Of a DNA stretch of 64,000 nucleotides, positions 44,103 through 52,678 are shown piece after piece (positions within the stretch are counted from its first letter, which is position 1; the number at the start of each line of letters is the position of its first letter). The position numbers and the translations under genes are program-made. Source of the stretch: Nonomuraea gerenzanensis (GTDB lineage: Bacteria > Actinomycetota > Actinomycetes > Streptosporangiales > Streptosporangiaceae). The stretch spans positions 10,532,501-10,596,500 of the forward strand of contig NZ_CP084058.1 in the NCBI RefSeq assembly GCF_020215645.1. The letters run 5' to 3'. A model generated the notes under the pieces. That model was given only the letters and a program-made list of their open reading frames with translations. It did no database searches and was not told the DNA's origin.

Positions 44103-44417
44103 TTACTGAAAATCCCCTGAACGCCCGTCCCAGCGAGCGTGGCGCATGTCCACCCGTTCGCCGCGCAGCGGGGTGCCCTCCTCGCGCCAGTGATCGAGGC
44201 ATCGTCGCAGGTGGTCGGGGGCGGCGGCGGTGCCGTCCGCGTGGACCACGCGCCACCACGGCACGCCGCCTCCCCACGTGCTCATGACCTTGCCGACCTG
44301 CCGGGGGCCGCCCTCGCCGAGGTACTCGGCGATGTCGCCGTACGCCATGACCTTGCCGGGCGGGATGCGCTCGACCAGGTCGAGCACCCGCTCGGCGAAC
44401 GGGTTCACGGGCTCCAT
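44103..44417 (-). CDS. Alkyltransferase-like (ATL/MGMT-family) DNA-repair protein
   Basis: This 104-residue protein has the DNA-binding domain of O6-alkylguanine methyltransferases (IPPGKVMAYGDIAEYLG, RQVGKVMS), but the active-site motif PCHRV is replaced by PWWRVV. The acceptor Cys is Trp, the mark of ATL proteins, which bind alkylated guanine and hand it to excision repair. It matches Rv3204 in the syntenic region. Its start overlaps the upstream gene by 13 bases. Confidence 0.92.
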   Translation of the reverse strand: MEPVNPFAERVLDLVERIPPGKVMAYGDIAEYLGEGGPRQVGKVMSTWGGGVPWWRVVHADGTAAAPDHLRRCLDHWREEGTPLRGERVDMRHARWDGRSGDFQ

Positions 44418-44764
44418 GCGGCGGGGCCCGCGTCGATGATCTCCTCGAACTTGCCGATCTCGACCACGCCACCGGCCGCGGAGACCTCGATGACACCCTC
44501 GTTCAGCAGGTACTCCTCACCGTCCTCGCCCACCAGCCGGCCGCCGAGCGCGGTGGACAGGCGCAGGAGCTGCGCGACCTGCCAGTCGGAGCCGGGCTCG
44601 CCGACGAGCTGGCCCTGCCAGCGGGCCACGGCGTGCGTGCCGCCCGCGTGACCGGCCACGATCTCCTCGGATCCGCGCAGCTCGAAACCGGCCGGCGCGA
44701 TGGCCTTCGCGAGCTCCGCGAAGGCGAGTGGCGACTCGCGCACCACCCGCAGCTCGTATCCCAT
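44405..44764 (-). CDS. Conserved hypothetical protein coupled to the ATL gene
   Basis: This 119-residue soluble protein from ATG 44764 begins MGYELRVVRESPLAFAELAK. It has alternating strands and helices (DWQVAQLLRLSTALGGRLVG, EEYLLNEGVIEVS) and no transmembrane segment. Its 3' end overlaps the ATL start by 13 bases, so the two are probably co-translated. No domain is recognised. Confidence 0.72.
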   Translation of the reverse strand: MGYELRVVRESPLAFAELAKAIAPAGFELRGSEEIVAGHAGGTHAVARWQGQLVGEPGSDWQVAQLLRLSTALGGRLVGEDGEEYLLNEGVIEVSAAGGVVEIGKFEEIIDAGPAAWSP

Positions 44765-44837
44765 GGAGCGGGACCATAGCGGATCTTCCCGCTGGAGGAG
44801 AATCGACGTGGTCACTCCTGCTCGCCCTGGTCGGAGG

Positions 44838-45992
44838 TCACTCTTGCCGGTGCTGGTTGAGCACGATGATCGCGCCGCAGAAGGCGACCAGCGCCACCAG
44901 CACCCCGCCCCCGTACAACCACAGCCGCAGCGGGTCGGGCCCGGGGCGCGACGGCACGGGAGAGTCCTCGCCCTGGCCGAAGTGCTCCATGCCGGGCGCG
45001 ATGCTGCGCTTGGCGCCGGTCAGCCGCTCGGCGGCGTTCAGCGCGGCGACGGCGTCCACGACCCCGAAGCCGGTCTGGTCGTCGTACCCGGCGGCCGGCC
45101 TGCCCCTGGCGCTGGACGCCAGGGCCTGGGCGACCTGCTCGGGCGCCAGGCTCGGGTAACGCGACTTGATCAGCGCGGCCACGCCCGCCACCAGCGCGGC
45201 GGCCGAGCTGGTGCCCTCCGACAGCTCGTAGCCGCTGTCGCGCTTGAGCACGGGCACCTCGACGCCGGGCGCCGCGACCAGCACCGACAGGTTGTCGCTG
45301 CTGAACGTGGCGCGCCTGCCCTGCTTGTCGGTGGCCGCCACGCCGATGACTCCCGGGTAGCCGGCCGGGAAGCTCCAGTAGGAGGTGCCCTTCTCCTTGG
45401 CGTACTGGGTCAGGCCGTCGTTGCCCACGGCGGCGACGAGCACGACGCCCTTGCCCAGCGCGTACGAGACGGCCTCGCGCTCCGACCGCAGCGGCCCGTA
45501 GGAGCCGATCGACATGCTGACCACCTGCGCGCCGTGGTTGGCGGCGTAGCGCAGGGCGCGCGCGAGCGGGCTCTCCGCCGTCATCCCCTCCCCCTCGACC
45601 GGCGGCACGGCGAAGCCGGGCTCGTCGTCGATGACCATGGGCAGCGACAGGATCCGCGCGCCCGGCGCGACACCGATGAGGCCGTCGTCCTCGCCGGACG
45701 CCGCGATCAGCCCCGCCATGGCGGTGCCGTGCCTGCCCGGCGGCAGCTCGCGCTCGATCGTGCTGGAGGTCATGTCGGGCCCGCTGGTCACGCGGCCCTT
45801 GAGCTCCTTGACGCCGGTGTCCACGGCGCTGTCGACGACGGCGACGGTCACGCCCTCGCCCTTGGTGACCGACCAGGCCTGCTCCACGTTGAGCGCGTCG
45901 AGGACCCACTGCTGCTGGTCCCTGACGGGGTCGGGGGCGGTTCCCGAGAACGCGAGTACCGCGGCGGTGAGCACGCGTACGACGGTCAGCAC
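44838..45992 (-). CDS. Membrane-anchored subtilisin (mycosin-like S8 protease), module 1
   Basis: This 384-residue S8 protease has a short N-terminal signal (VVRVLTAAVLAFSGTA) and catalytic Asp54 (VAVVDSAVD), His88 (GRHGTAMAG) and Ser near 261 (GTSSAAALVAG). A C-terminal transmembrane helix (LWLYGGGVLVALVAFCGAII) leaves a short cytoplasmic end. This is the mycosin/MycP layout, but no type VII secretion genes are nearby. The GTG start overlaps the upstream stop (GTGTGCTGA), coupling it to its membrane partner gene. It is a paralogue of the protease at 46945-48153. Confidence 0.9.
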   Translation of the reverse strand: MLTVVRVLTAAVLAFSGTAPDPVRDQQQWVLDALNVEQAWSVTKGEGVTVAVVDSAVDTGVKELKGRVTSGPDMTSSTIERELPPGRHGTAMAGLIAASGEDDGLIGVAPGARILSLPMVIDDEPGFAVPPVEGEGMTAESPLARALRYAANHGAQVVSMSIGSYGPLRSEREAVSYALGKGVVLVAAVGNDGLTQYAKEKGTSYWSFPAGYPGVIGVAATDKQGRRATFSSDNLSVLVAAPGVEVPVLKRDSGYELSEGTSSAAALVAGVAALIKSRYPSLAPEQVAQALASSARGRPAAGYDDQTGFGVVDAVAALNAAERLTGAKRSIAPGMEHFGQGEDSPVPSRPGPDPLRLWLYGGGVLVALVAFCGAIIVLNQHRQE

Positions 45993-46891
45993 ACGTTCCC
46001 CTGGGTACAGGGCGGCACCTTGGGCGGGTCCGCCAGGAAGTAGGCGATCTGGTTGCCGATGGACTTGGCCGCCGGCCACAGCTCGCTGTGCAGGATCTCC
46101 TCGGGCGGGATCGCGGCCCTGGTGCGCCCGTCGGCGTAGCCGCCCGTGGAGAACACGAGGTACGGCCCCGCGCCCACCCAGCCGGTGCGCTGACGCTGGT
46201 CGGGGCCGAAGCGTTCGCTCACCGTGCCGGGGAAGGCCACCGGCAGCACGCCCACGCGGTCGTCCTGGGTGAGCTCCTCGCCCGCCGAGATCCGCGCCGC
46301 CTCGTCCTTCAGCACGGCCACGCCGACCGTGAACACGAAGGAGGCCGTCTGGTCCATGTACGTGGCCCGCAACATCGTCACGCAGCCGTGGCTCTGCAGC
46401 ACCCCGGCCACCGAGGCGTCGGCGGCCTTGCCGCAGTCGGTCTCCGGGGCGATGCCGATCCGCCTGGCGTACTGCTGGGCGCGGTCGAGCCCGAGGTACT
46501 TGACCTCTTCGGGGAAGACGCCGGTGGCCGGCCACGCCTGCCAGCGCCGGGCGATCTCCTCCTGCTTGTACTGGTTCTGCTCGTCGGCCGTCAGCGGGCG
46601 CGAGCGGGTCTCGGCGAACAGGCCGACGGTGCCGAGCAGCACGACGACGGCCGAGACGGCGATGATGACGCCGAGCAGCGCCACGAACATGCGGCGGTAG
46701 CGGATGCCCTGCCGCAGGGCGAGCAGCTCCGCCCGCTCCTTGGCGGCCGTCCGCCTGCGCGAGTTCGCCGCCGGCCACGAGCGCACGCGTGATCGGCGGC
46801 CGGTGGAGGCGCCGAGCGGGTTGCTCCGCCCCTGCGTGGCTTCTCCCCCGGCGCGCGGTAGCCCTGAGGTCGACCTACGTGCCTTCACCAC
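45986..46891 (-). CDS. Single-pass membrane partner of the S8 protease, module 1
   Basis: This 301-residue protein has a basic cytoplasmic N-terminus, one transmembrane helix (MFVALLGVIIAVSAVVVLLG, about 68-87) and an extracellular domain. It shares RIGI-x-P-x-T-x-C, C-x(2-3)-LRATY-x-D and VGV-x-x-L-(K/R)-DE with the partner of module 2, so the domain is conserved. Paired Cys may form disulphides outside the cell. It is translationally coupled to the downstream protease. No described family is recognised. A role as substrate, inhibitor or chaperone of the protease is inferred from coupling. Confidence 0.75.
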   Translation of the reverse strand: MVKARRSTSGLPRAGGEATQGRSNPLGASTGRRSRVRSWPAANSRRRTAAKERAELLALRQGIRYRRMFVALLGVIIAVSAVVVLLGTVGLFAETRSRPLTADEQNQYKQEEIARRWQAWPATGVFPEEVKYLGLDRAQQYARRIGIAPETDCGKAADASVAGVLQSHGCVTMLRATYMDQTASFVFTVGVAVLKDEAARISAGEELTQDDRVGVLPVAFPGTVSERFGPDQRQRTGWVGAGPYLVFSTGGYADGRTRAAIPPEEILHSELWPAAKSIGNQIAYFLADPPKVPPCTQGNVC

Positions 46892-46944
46892 CGCCTCGTT
46901 CCCGCAATCGCTTCGTGTCTATTTCGTCCCCCTAAGGAGACGGA

Positions 46945-48153
46945 TCATGCCTCTTGTGCGGAGTGCGCCCGTCGTACGCGTCTGACCAGGATGAATATCA
47001 CCGCCAGAGCGGCGAGCGCGCCCGCGGCGGCTCCGCCGGCGATCGCCGCGTACACCGTGATCCGCCGCTCGTCCCTGGAGACGACCTTGACCGGGCCCGC
47101 CGGCCCGCCCGCCACCGGCAGGGCCGGATCCTGGGCCTGGGCGCCCGCGGCGGTCTCGGTGTGCCCGGCCAGCCTGGACGCCTCGGTGAGGGCCCTGGCG
47201 GCGTTCACGACGCCGAACCCGGTGGCGGTGTCGTAGCCGCCGGGCGGCCGGTCGGTGGCGCCGGCGGCCAGGGCCCGCGCCACGAGCGGCGGCGACATGC
47301 TGGGATATCTCGCCTTGATGAGGGCGGCGACCCCCGACACCAGCGCGGTCGCCTGCGAGGTGCCCCTGCCGACCCAGTACTCGTCACCGGGGCCCGCGCC
47401 CATGATGTCCACGCCCGGGGCGGCCACCAGCACCGAGGAGTTCCAGTTGGAGAACGAGGCCCGCCGCAACCGCCGGTCGGTCGCCCCGACCGAGACCACG
47501 CCGGGGAAGGCGGCCGGGTAGGAATAGGGCGCGAACTCGCGGTCGATCTGCCGGTCGCCCTCGTTGCCCGCGGCGGCGACGAGCACCACGCCCTTGGAGA
47601 TGGCGTAGCGGATGGCCGCCCGCTCCTCCCTGGTCGCCAGCTCCTTGGAGATCGACATGTTGATCACGTCCGCCCCCTCGTCCACCGCGTAACGAATGCC
47701 CCGGGCCACCACGTCCTCGAAGCGCTCGGCCGAGTTGAACTCGCGGAAACCCGGCTCCTCGTCCTCGAGGATGACCCTTACAGACAGTACGTCCGCCGCG
47801 GGCGCGACGCCGATGATCCCCCGTTTTCTCCCGGGGCCGTGGCCGTGGCCGGCGATCAGCGAGGCCATGTACGTGCCGTGCAACCTGCTGGGAGGCGTGC
47901 CAGGCGGGTTGGCGCCCTCGGTGAAATCCCTGCCCTCGCGCACCGAGCCAGTCAGGTCGCGATGGCCCGGGTCCACGCCCGAGTCGAGCACGGCCACCGT
48001 CACGCCGGCGCCCGTGCTGGTCCGCCACGCCTCGGTCAGCGCCAGCGTCTCGATCACCGCCTCCTGGCCGCCGCGTACGTCGTCGGCCCGCGCGGCAGGC
48101 ACCGTGAACAGCAGCATCACCGTCACCGCGACCGCCGCGCCGGCTCTCAGCAC
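46945..48153 (-). CDS. Membrane-anchored subtilisin (mycosin-like S8 protease), module 2
   Basis: This 402-residue S8 protease has a signal peptide (GAAVAVTVMLLFTVPAARA) and Asp57 (VAVLDSGVD), His92 (LHGTYMASL) and Ser near 264 (GTSQATALVSG). A C-terminal transmembrane helix (AGGAAAGALAALAVIFILV) precedes a basic tail. Its GTG overlaps the upstream stop (GTGCTGA). It is clearly homologous to the protease of module 1, with the same layout and anchor, so a two-gene unit was duplicated in tandem. Confidence 0.9.
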   Translation of the reverse strand: MLRAGAAVAVTVMLLFTVPAARADDVRGGQEAVIETLALTEAWRTSTGAGVTVAVLDSGVDPGHRDLTGSVREGRDFTEGANPPGTPPSRLHGTYMASLIAGHGHGPGRKRGIIGVAPAADVLSVRVILEDEEPGFREFNSAERFEDVVARGIRYAVDEGADVINMSISKELATREERAAIRYAISKGVVLVAAAGNEGDRQIDREFAPYSYPAAFPGVVSVGATDRRLRRASFSNWNSSVLVAAPGVDIMGAGPGDEYWVGRGTSQATALVSGVAALIKARYPSMSPPLVARALAAGATDRPPGGYDTATGFGVVNAARALTEASRLAGHTETAAGAQAQDPALPVAGGPAGPVKVVSRDERRITVYAAIAGGAAAGALAALAVIFILVRRVRRAHSAQEA

Positions 48154-48866
48154 CGCCACTCCCCTGAGTCGCAGTCGGGCACCGTGGGCGTGCTCAGCTC
48201 GGTCAGCACGTGCTCGGCCAGCTCGGTGGCGAAGGCGAAGATGGCCGGGCGCTGCTCGCCGGCCGCCTGCGCCGGCCGGCCGTCCACCTGTCCTGCCGTG
48301 GTCAGGACGAGGTACGGGCCCGCCTGCCGTACGGAGCCCGCCTGTCGTACGGCGGCTGTGAACCGGTCGGAAAGCGTGCCCCGGAAGGCCAGCGGACGCA
48401 GGCCGGGCTCGGGTTTGCCGGTGTCGGCGAAGGCGGACTTGGCGCGTACGGCGCCCAGCTCGTCGCGCAGCGCGACCACGCCGACGGTGACGAGCACGCC
48501 GCGCAGGGCGTCGATGTAGGTGGCCCGCAGCACGCCCCGGCAGCCGGCCTTGCGCAGCGTCTTGACCGCCTTGGTGTCCACCGAACCGGCGCACGAGGTG
48601 CGCGGCGAGATGCCGATCCGGCTGGCACGTTCCCGCCCGCCCTGCTCGGCGGAGTACGGCAATGTGGCGGGGAAGATACGGCCGGTGGGCCAGGTGCGCC
48701 AGCGGTCGGCCACCTCGCGCTCGGCCGCGGCCCGCAGCTCCGCCGCCGTCGGGCCGCGCGTCAGTTCCGTGCCCGCCGCGCTGCCCGCCACCCCGGCGGC
48801 CACCGCGCAGATCAACGTCAGCGCGGAGGCCACCACGAGTGTCGGCCACGGGCGGGCGGAATTCAC
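48147..48866 (-). CDS. Single-pass membrane or secreted partner of the S8 protease, module 2
   Basis: This 239-residue protein has an N-terminal hydrophobic segment (TLVVASALTLICAVAAGVAG) and an outside domain homologous to that at 45986-46891. The motifs DRWRTWP, RIGISPRTSC and GVLRATYIDALRG align with DRW/RRWQAWP, RIGIAPETDC and TMLRATYMDQ of module 1. It lacks the long basic N-terminus of the other copy. GTG 48866 follows AAGG at nine bases. It is coupled to the downstream protease. Confidence 0.75.
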   Translation of the reverse strand: MNSARPWPTLVVASALTLICAVAAGVAGSAAGTELTRGPTAAELRAAAEREVADRWRTWPTGRIFPATLPYSAEQGGRERASRIGISPRTSCAGSVDTKAVKTLRKAGCRGVLRATYIDALRGVLVTVGVVALRDELGAVRAKSAFADTGKPEPGLRPLAFRGTLSDRFTAAVRQAGSVRQAGPYLVLTTAGQVDGRPAQAAGEQRPAIFAFATELAEHVLTELSTPTVPDCDSGEWRC

Positions 48867-48904
48867 GGCATCGACCTTAACCGGGAGGTCCCGGCGCAAA
48901 CCCC

Positions 48905-50086
48905 TTAATAGCTGGGCAGGCTGGGGTCGACGGTCTTGACCCAGCTCAGCACGCCGCCGCCGACGTGCACGGCGTCGGCGAAGCCCGCGCTCTTGACGAC
49001 CGCGAGCGCCTCGGCGGAGCGCGCACCGGACTTGCAGTGCAGCACGATCTTCTTGTCCTGCGGCAGCTTCTCCAGGGCGGAGCCATTGAGGAACTCGCCC
49101 TTCGGGATCAGCGTGGCGCCGGGAATCGAGACGATCTCGTACTCGTTGGGCTCGCGGACGTCCACGACGTAGATGTTCTCGCCGCGGTCCATCATGCCCT
49201 TGAGCTCCAGCGCGGTGATCGTGGAGCCGCTGGCGGCCTCGGCGGCCTCGTCGGAGATCGCGCCGCAGAACGCCTCGTAGTCCTCGAGCAGCTCGGTGAC
49301 CGTCGGGTTCTTGCCGCACAGCACGCACTCGGGGTCCTTGCGGACCTTGACGTCGCGGTACTTCATCTCCAGGGCGTCGTAGATCATCAGGCGGCCGACC
49401 AGCGGGTCACCGATGCCGGTGAGCAGCTTGATGGCCTCGTTCACCTGGATCGAGCCGATCGAGGCGCACAGCACGCCGAGCACGCCGCCCTCGGCGCACG
49501 ACGGCACCATGCCGGGAGGCGGGGGCTCCGGGTAGAGGCAGCGGTAGCAGGGGCCGTGCTCGGCCCAGAACACGCTCGCCTGGCCGTCGAAGCGGTAGAT
49601 CGAACCCCAGACGTACGGCTTGCCGAGCAGCACCGCCGCGTCGTTCACCATGTAACGCGTGGCGAAGTTGTCCGTGCCGTCGACGATGAGGTCGTAGCCG
49701 GAGAAGATCTCCATCACGTTCTCGGTGGTCAGCGCCGTGTTGTGGATCACGACGTCGACCAGCGGGTTGATCTCGCGGACCGACGCCGCGGCGCTCTCGG
49801 CCTTCAGCCTGCCCACGTCGGACTGGCCGTGAATGATCTGGCGCTGCAGGTTGGACTCATCGACCACGTCGAAGTCGATGATGCCGAGGGTGCCGACGCC
49901 CGCCGCCGCGAGGTACATCAGCGCGGGCGAGCCCAGGCCCCCGGCGCCCACACACAGCACCTTGGCGTTCTTCAGCCGCTTCTGCCCCGCCATGCCCACG
50001 TCGGGAATGATCAGGTGGCGTGAGTAGCGGCGCACTTCGTCGACGGTCAGCTCATCGGCCGGCTCGACCAGCGGTGGCAACGACAC
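48905..50086 (-). CDS. moeZ: MoeZ-type adenylyltransferase/sulphurtransferase
   Basis: This 393-residue protein has a MoeB/ThiF domain (GAGGLGSPALMYLAAAGVG, VDESNLQRQ, NFATRYMVND, CYRC and CVLC zinc pairs) fused to a C-terminal rhodanese domain with active-site Cys in HCKSGARSAEA. MoeZ adenylates and thiocarboxylates small sulphur carriers such as MoaD, CysO or ThiS. It matches Rv3206c in the backbone and could supply the MoaE encoded 40 kb upstream. It starts at GTG. Confidence 0.96.
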   Translation of the reverse strand: MSLPPLVEPADELTVDEVRRYSRHLIIPDVGMAGQKRLKNAKVLCVGAGGLGSPALMYLAAAGVGTLGIIDFDVVDESNLQRQIIHGQSDVGRLKAESAAASVREINPLVDVVIHNTALTTENVMEIFSGYDLIVDGTDNFATRYMVNDAAVLLGKPYVWGSIYRFDGQASVFWAEHGPCYRCLYPEPPPPGMVPSCAEGGVLGVLCASIGSIQVNEAIKLLTGIGDPLVGRLMIYDALEMKYRDVKVRKDPECVLCGKNPTVTELLEDYEAFCGAISDEAAEAASGSTITALELKGMMDRGENIYVVDVREPNEYEIVSIPGATLIPKGEFLNGSALEKLPQDKKIVLHCKSGARSAEALAVVKSAGFADAVHVGGGVLSWVKTVDPSLPSY

Positions 50087-50130
50087 TTTTCTACGCTCCC
50101 GTTTCAGGGGGTCTCATCTCACAGTGAAAC

Positions 50131-51027
50131 CTAGCTGGGCAGTGGGGCATTCCCCAATCGAGTCTCACCGATCAGACGGCGTGCTTCGGCCGCCACGACC
50201 TGGGGCATCTCCATCATCGCCACGTGTCCGGCCGTCGGCAGCAGGACCAGTCTCACCTGCCGGAACGTACGGTACGCCTTCCTGGCCATGGCCGGGCGGA
50301 CCAGGCGGTCGTGGCGTCCGTGAATGATCAGGGTGCGCGCCCGCACCTTCGCCGCCTGCTCCCAGAGTGTCTGCTTGCGCCGGAAGTACTCGGCCACGAT
50401 GCCCCGGGCCGAGCGGATCATGGCCTCGCCTGCGTACGGGAGGTCGTCGCGGCGGCGCTGCTCCTCGATGGCGTCGCGCAGGCGTACGGGGTGCACGGAG
50501 TCCATGTTCGCCCAGACCACGGCCATGGAGGCGGTGATGCGCTGCTCGGCGGGGATCAGGCGCAGCCGGGAGGCCACCCACTCGCCCAGGACGGGCACGG
50601 CGGCCGCGGCCACGCGCAGCGGGCCGTACCTCGGCAGCAGGTCGGGCAGTGCCGGGGAGATGAGCGTGAGTGACCGGACCAGCTCGGGACAGGTGGCGGC
50701 GACCTTGACGGCGATGGCGCCGCCGAGCGAGTTGCCGAACAGGTGCGCCGGGCCCGTGTGCTCCAGCAGCCCGATCACGGCCCTTGAGTGGCCCTCCACC
50801 GAGTAGTCGCCGTCGGCGGGCGCGGGCGAGAACCCGGCGCCGGGCAGGTCGATGGCGTGGCCGGTGACGGTGTCCTTGAGCTCGCCCATGAGATCGGTCC
50901 AGTTGGTGGCGGAGCCCGCCAGCCCGTGCACGAACACCGCCTGGTCGGCGGGGCCGTCCGGGGTGGAACGAACGTGCACCGAGCCGATCGTCCTCCCTGG
51001 CCAGTGCGGGATCGGCTCCCCGGTCAT
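50131..51027 (-). CDS. Alpha/beta hydrolase
   Basis: This 298-residue alpha/beta hydrolase has FVHGLAGSATNW (oxyanion), the nucleophile elbow GNSLGGAIAV (Ser), the acid in HGRHDRLVRP and a terminal His in AGHVAMMEMP. No signal peptide is visible, so it is cytoplasmic. GGAGGAGACGAG precedes the ATG. The gene lies 45 bases upstream of moeZ on the same strand, and the two may be co-transcribed. The substrate is unknown. Confidence 0.86.
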   Translation of the reverse strand: MTGEPIPHWPGRTIGSVHVRSTPDGPADQAVFVHGLAGSATNWTDLMGELKDTVTGHAIDLPGAGFSPAPADGDYSVEGHSRAVIGLLEHTGPAHLFGNSLGGAIAVKVAATCPELVRSLTLISPALPDLLPRYGPLRVAAAAVPVLGEWVASRLRLIPAEQRITASMAVVWANMDSVHPVRLRDAIEEQRRRDDLPYAGEAMIRSARGIVAEYFRRKQTLWEQAAKVRARTLIIHGRHDRLVRPAMARKAYRTFRQVRLVLLPTAGHVAMMEMPQVVAAEARRLIGETRLGNAPLPS

Positions 51028-51175
51028 CTCGTCTCCTCCTCCATCGCTTTCTTCCCGATCCATCAACGATAACCATCGGCCCCAGAGGGGGTCTGGATTC
51101 CGTACAGAGGGTTATTTACCGGAGTTTTCAGGCAGCACGGGATATACGTCTCAAACGAGTACAGGGGGTATCGCC

Positions 51176-51484
51176 ATGCTCACGACCCGTATCGCCGGCG
51201 GCCTCCTGGCCGCGGCGCTCGCCGCGGCCGGGCTGATCGCGACCGCTCCCGCTCCCGCCTCGGCTGACGCCCGGCCGGGGTGCACGTATCGCGTCGTGCG
51301 GGTGAAGACCCGACTCAACATCAGGACGGAGCCGCAGGGGCGCGTCGTGGACAAGCTGTATCCGGGGGATCGCACCTGGGGCAGTTGCAGGAAGTCCGGG
51401 GCGTGGCGGCGGGTCCACGGGACGGAGATCGGCCGTGGCGGGTTCGCCTTCGCGCACTACCTCAAGAAGATCGGCAGGCGATGA
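51176..51484 (+). CDS. Secreted SH3-like (SH3b) domain protein
   Basis: This 102-residue protein has a Sec signal peptide (GGLLAAALAAAGLIATAPA) and a mature bacterial SH3-type domain (TRLNIRTEPQGRVVDKLYPGDRT is the hallmark region, shortened here as RLNIRTEPQG). It has two Cys (PGCTYR and GSCRKSG). Such proteins often bind cell-wall peptides. AGGGGG precedes the ATG. It is monocistronic. Confidence 0.8.
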   Translation: MLTTRIAGGLLAAALAAAGLIATAPAPASADARPGCTYRVVRVKTRLNIRTEPQGRVVDKLYPGDRTWGSCRKSGAWRRVHGTEIGRGGFAFAHYLKKIGRR

Positions 51485-51876
51485 CGCCCGGAGTCGGCAT
51501 ATGACACCCCAAGAGTGGGACAAAAGGCTTTCTTGATCGTTTAACGTCATCACCCTGGGAAATCAACAGGGCACCTAGCGTGACAACTCCGCTCTTCCGC
51601 CGACCGAGGCGGCGAGCCGGCAATTCGTCACCGACGGAAATCACCGCGATGCGGCTCGGGAGCGTCGGCCCTTTTCTGTGATGGCCGCAGCATTTCGCGC
51701 GGAAATTCCAGGCGGCTCATTCCGCCCTGCCATTTCCACGCCGGGACACCGCGCCACCGCATGCGCATCGCACCGCCGACACCACCCTGGGCAGCACCCG
51801 GATACGGCCGGCGAGCCGGTCATGACCACCCGCGCTCGCCACTCCAAATGCGACACAATCGGACATATCCTCTCAT
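51485..51876. other. Intergenic region without a supported gene
   Basis: I see no convincing gene. A weak hairpin (CCGACG/CGTCGG arms) spanning about 51630-51668 is followed by CCCTTTTCTG and might end an upstream transcript. GC content falls toward the right end, where the AT-rich promoter-leader of the next gene begins. Confidence 0.5.
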
Positions 51877-52068
51877 TTCATTTGATAAATGTTTAATGCG
51901 AGCAATAAGATTGTTAATGCAGAGCAAAATGGAGTCGTATCTGTTTGCCCGCGCACCGCCCCGGAAATGACTTTCGGTGGATGAGCCTTCAGCAGCCGTC
52001 CAAGATCTGTTTCCTGGCAATCCGGAAACGCCGAGAACGGGGCAATCGATCCTTTAGGGGGAAACACA
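51877..52068 (+). promoter_or_regulatory. AT-rich promoter/leader block, copy A
   Basis: About 190 bases upstream of the first Gly/Trp/His-rich secreted protein are repeated in inverted orientation at 54249-54440. It contains the direct repeat TTAATGC-x-GAGCAA (51893-51908 and 51914-51929, 21 bases apart) and ends with CCTTTAGGGGGAAA, a strong ribosome-binding site. Base composition is much more AT-rich than the rest of the window. A regulator site or structured 5' leader is likely. Confidence 0.7.
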
Positions 52069-52407
52069 ATGCCCAAGCTCAAGAGTGTTATCGCAGGCCT
52101 CGCCATCAGCACGGCGCTGACCGGCGGCATGGTGGGCGCGGGCGCGGCGACGACCGCGGCCAGCGCGACCACCCAGTTCAGCACCGGCACGTCCCTTCGC
52201 ACGGACGACGGCTGGGGCTGGGGCCGTCGTCATCACCACCACCACCGTCACCACAACCACCGCTGCGGCCGGGGTCACCACCACGGCGGCGGCTGGGGCT
52301 GGGGCTGGGGCGGCCGGCGTCACCACCGCGGCCACGTCTGCATCGTCATCCGCAACGACAACCACAACGACAACGGCCCTCGGCACCACGAGGACCGGCG
52401 CTGGTAA
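52069..52407 (+). CDS. Secreted Gly/Trp/His-rich small protein, paralogue 1
   Basis: This 112-residue protein begins MPKLKSVIAGLAISTALTGG, a Sec signal peptide cleaved near ASA (about 33). The mature part is made of (GW)n/His runs (GWGWGRRHHHHHRHHNHRC, GWGWGWGGRRHH) and ends with a β-like HVCIVIRNDN segment. About 20 His residues could bind metals such as zinc, nickel or copper. Two Cys are present. It shares its signal peptide almost exactly with two further genes. No family is recognised, and metal or surface binding is inferred from composition. Confidence 0.82.
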   Translation: MPKLKSVIAGLAISTALTGGMVGAGAATTAASATTQFSTGTSLRTDDGWGWGRRHHHHHRHHNHRCGRGHHHGGGWGWGWGGRRHHRGHVCIVIRNDNHNDNGPRHHEDRRW

Positions 52408-52510
52408 TTAACCGTGCGTCAATGGCGCAAGGAGTTCTCGGGGGCGGCCTGATTTTCCGTCGCGGCTGGGCCTGAGGTTCATTTCTCCTCGTCTCCACGG
52501 CAACCTTGGT

Positions 52511-52543
52511 GAGGGCTCTCCCGGCATCGTCCGGGGGGCCCTC
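52511..52543 (+). terminator. Terminator of Gly/Trp/His-rich gene 1
   Basis: The GC-rich hairpin GAGGGCtctCCCGG / CCGGGggGCCCTC lies about 100 bases after the stop codon. A homologous hairpin stands in inverted orientation after paralogue 3 (53847-53879). It is followed by GCTGCGTCTTTCT. Confidence 0.7.
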
Positions 52544-52678
52544 GCTGCGTCTTTCTCCCGGCTCGCTCGCGGGCCGGGATTTCGACGTCCGCCGGTGGGG
52601 CCGGGGCCTGTCTTATGCGCCGACCTAGTATCGGGAAAAAACGGACAATTCCGGTTTGTCGCCCTTTAGGGAGGAAAT

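Noticed and set aside
44838..48866. Type VII (ESX) secretion locus
   Set aside because: Mycosin-like proteases are present but there is no EccC ATPase, EccB/D/E, or WXG100 gene, so a complete ESX system is not supported here.
51485..52068. c-di-AMP (ydaO) or other known riboswitch before the secreted-protein gene
   Set aside because: The leader is conserved between two copies but I could not match the conserved core of any riboswitch class by eye.
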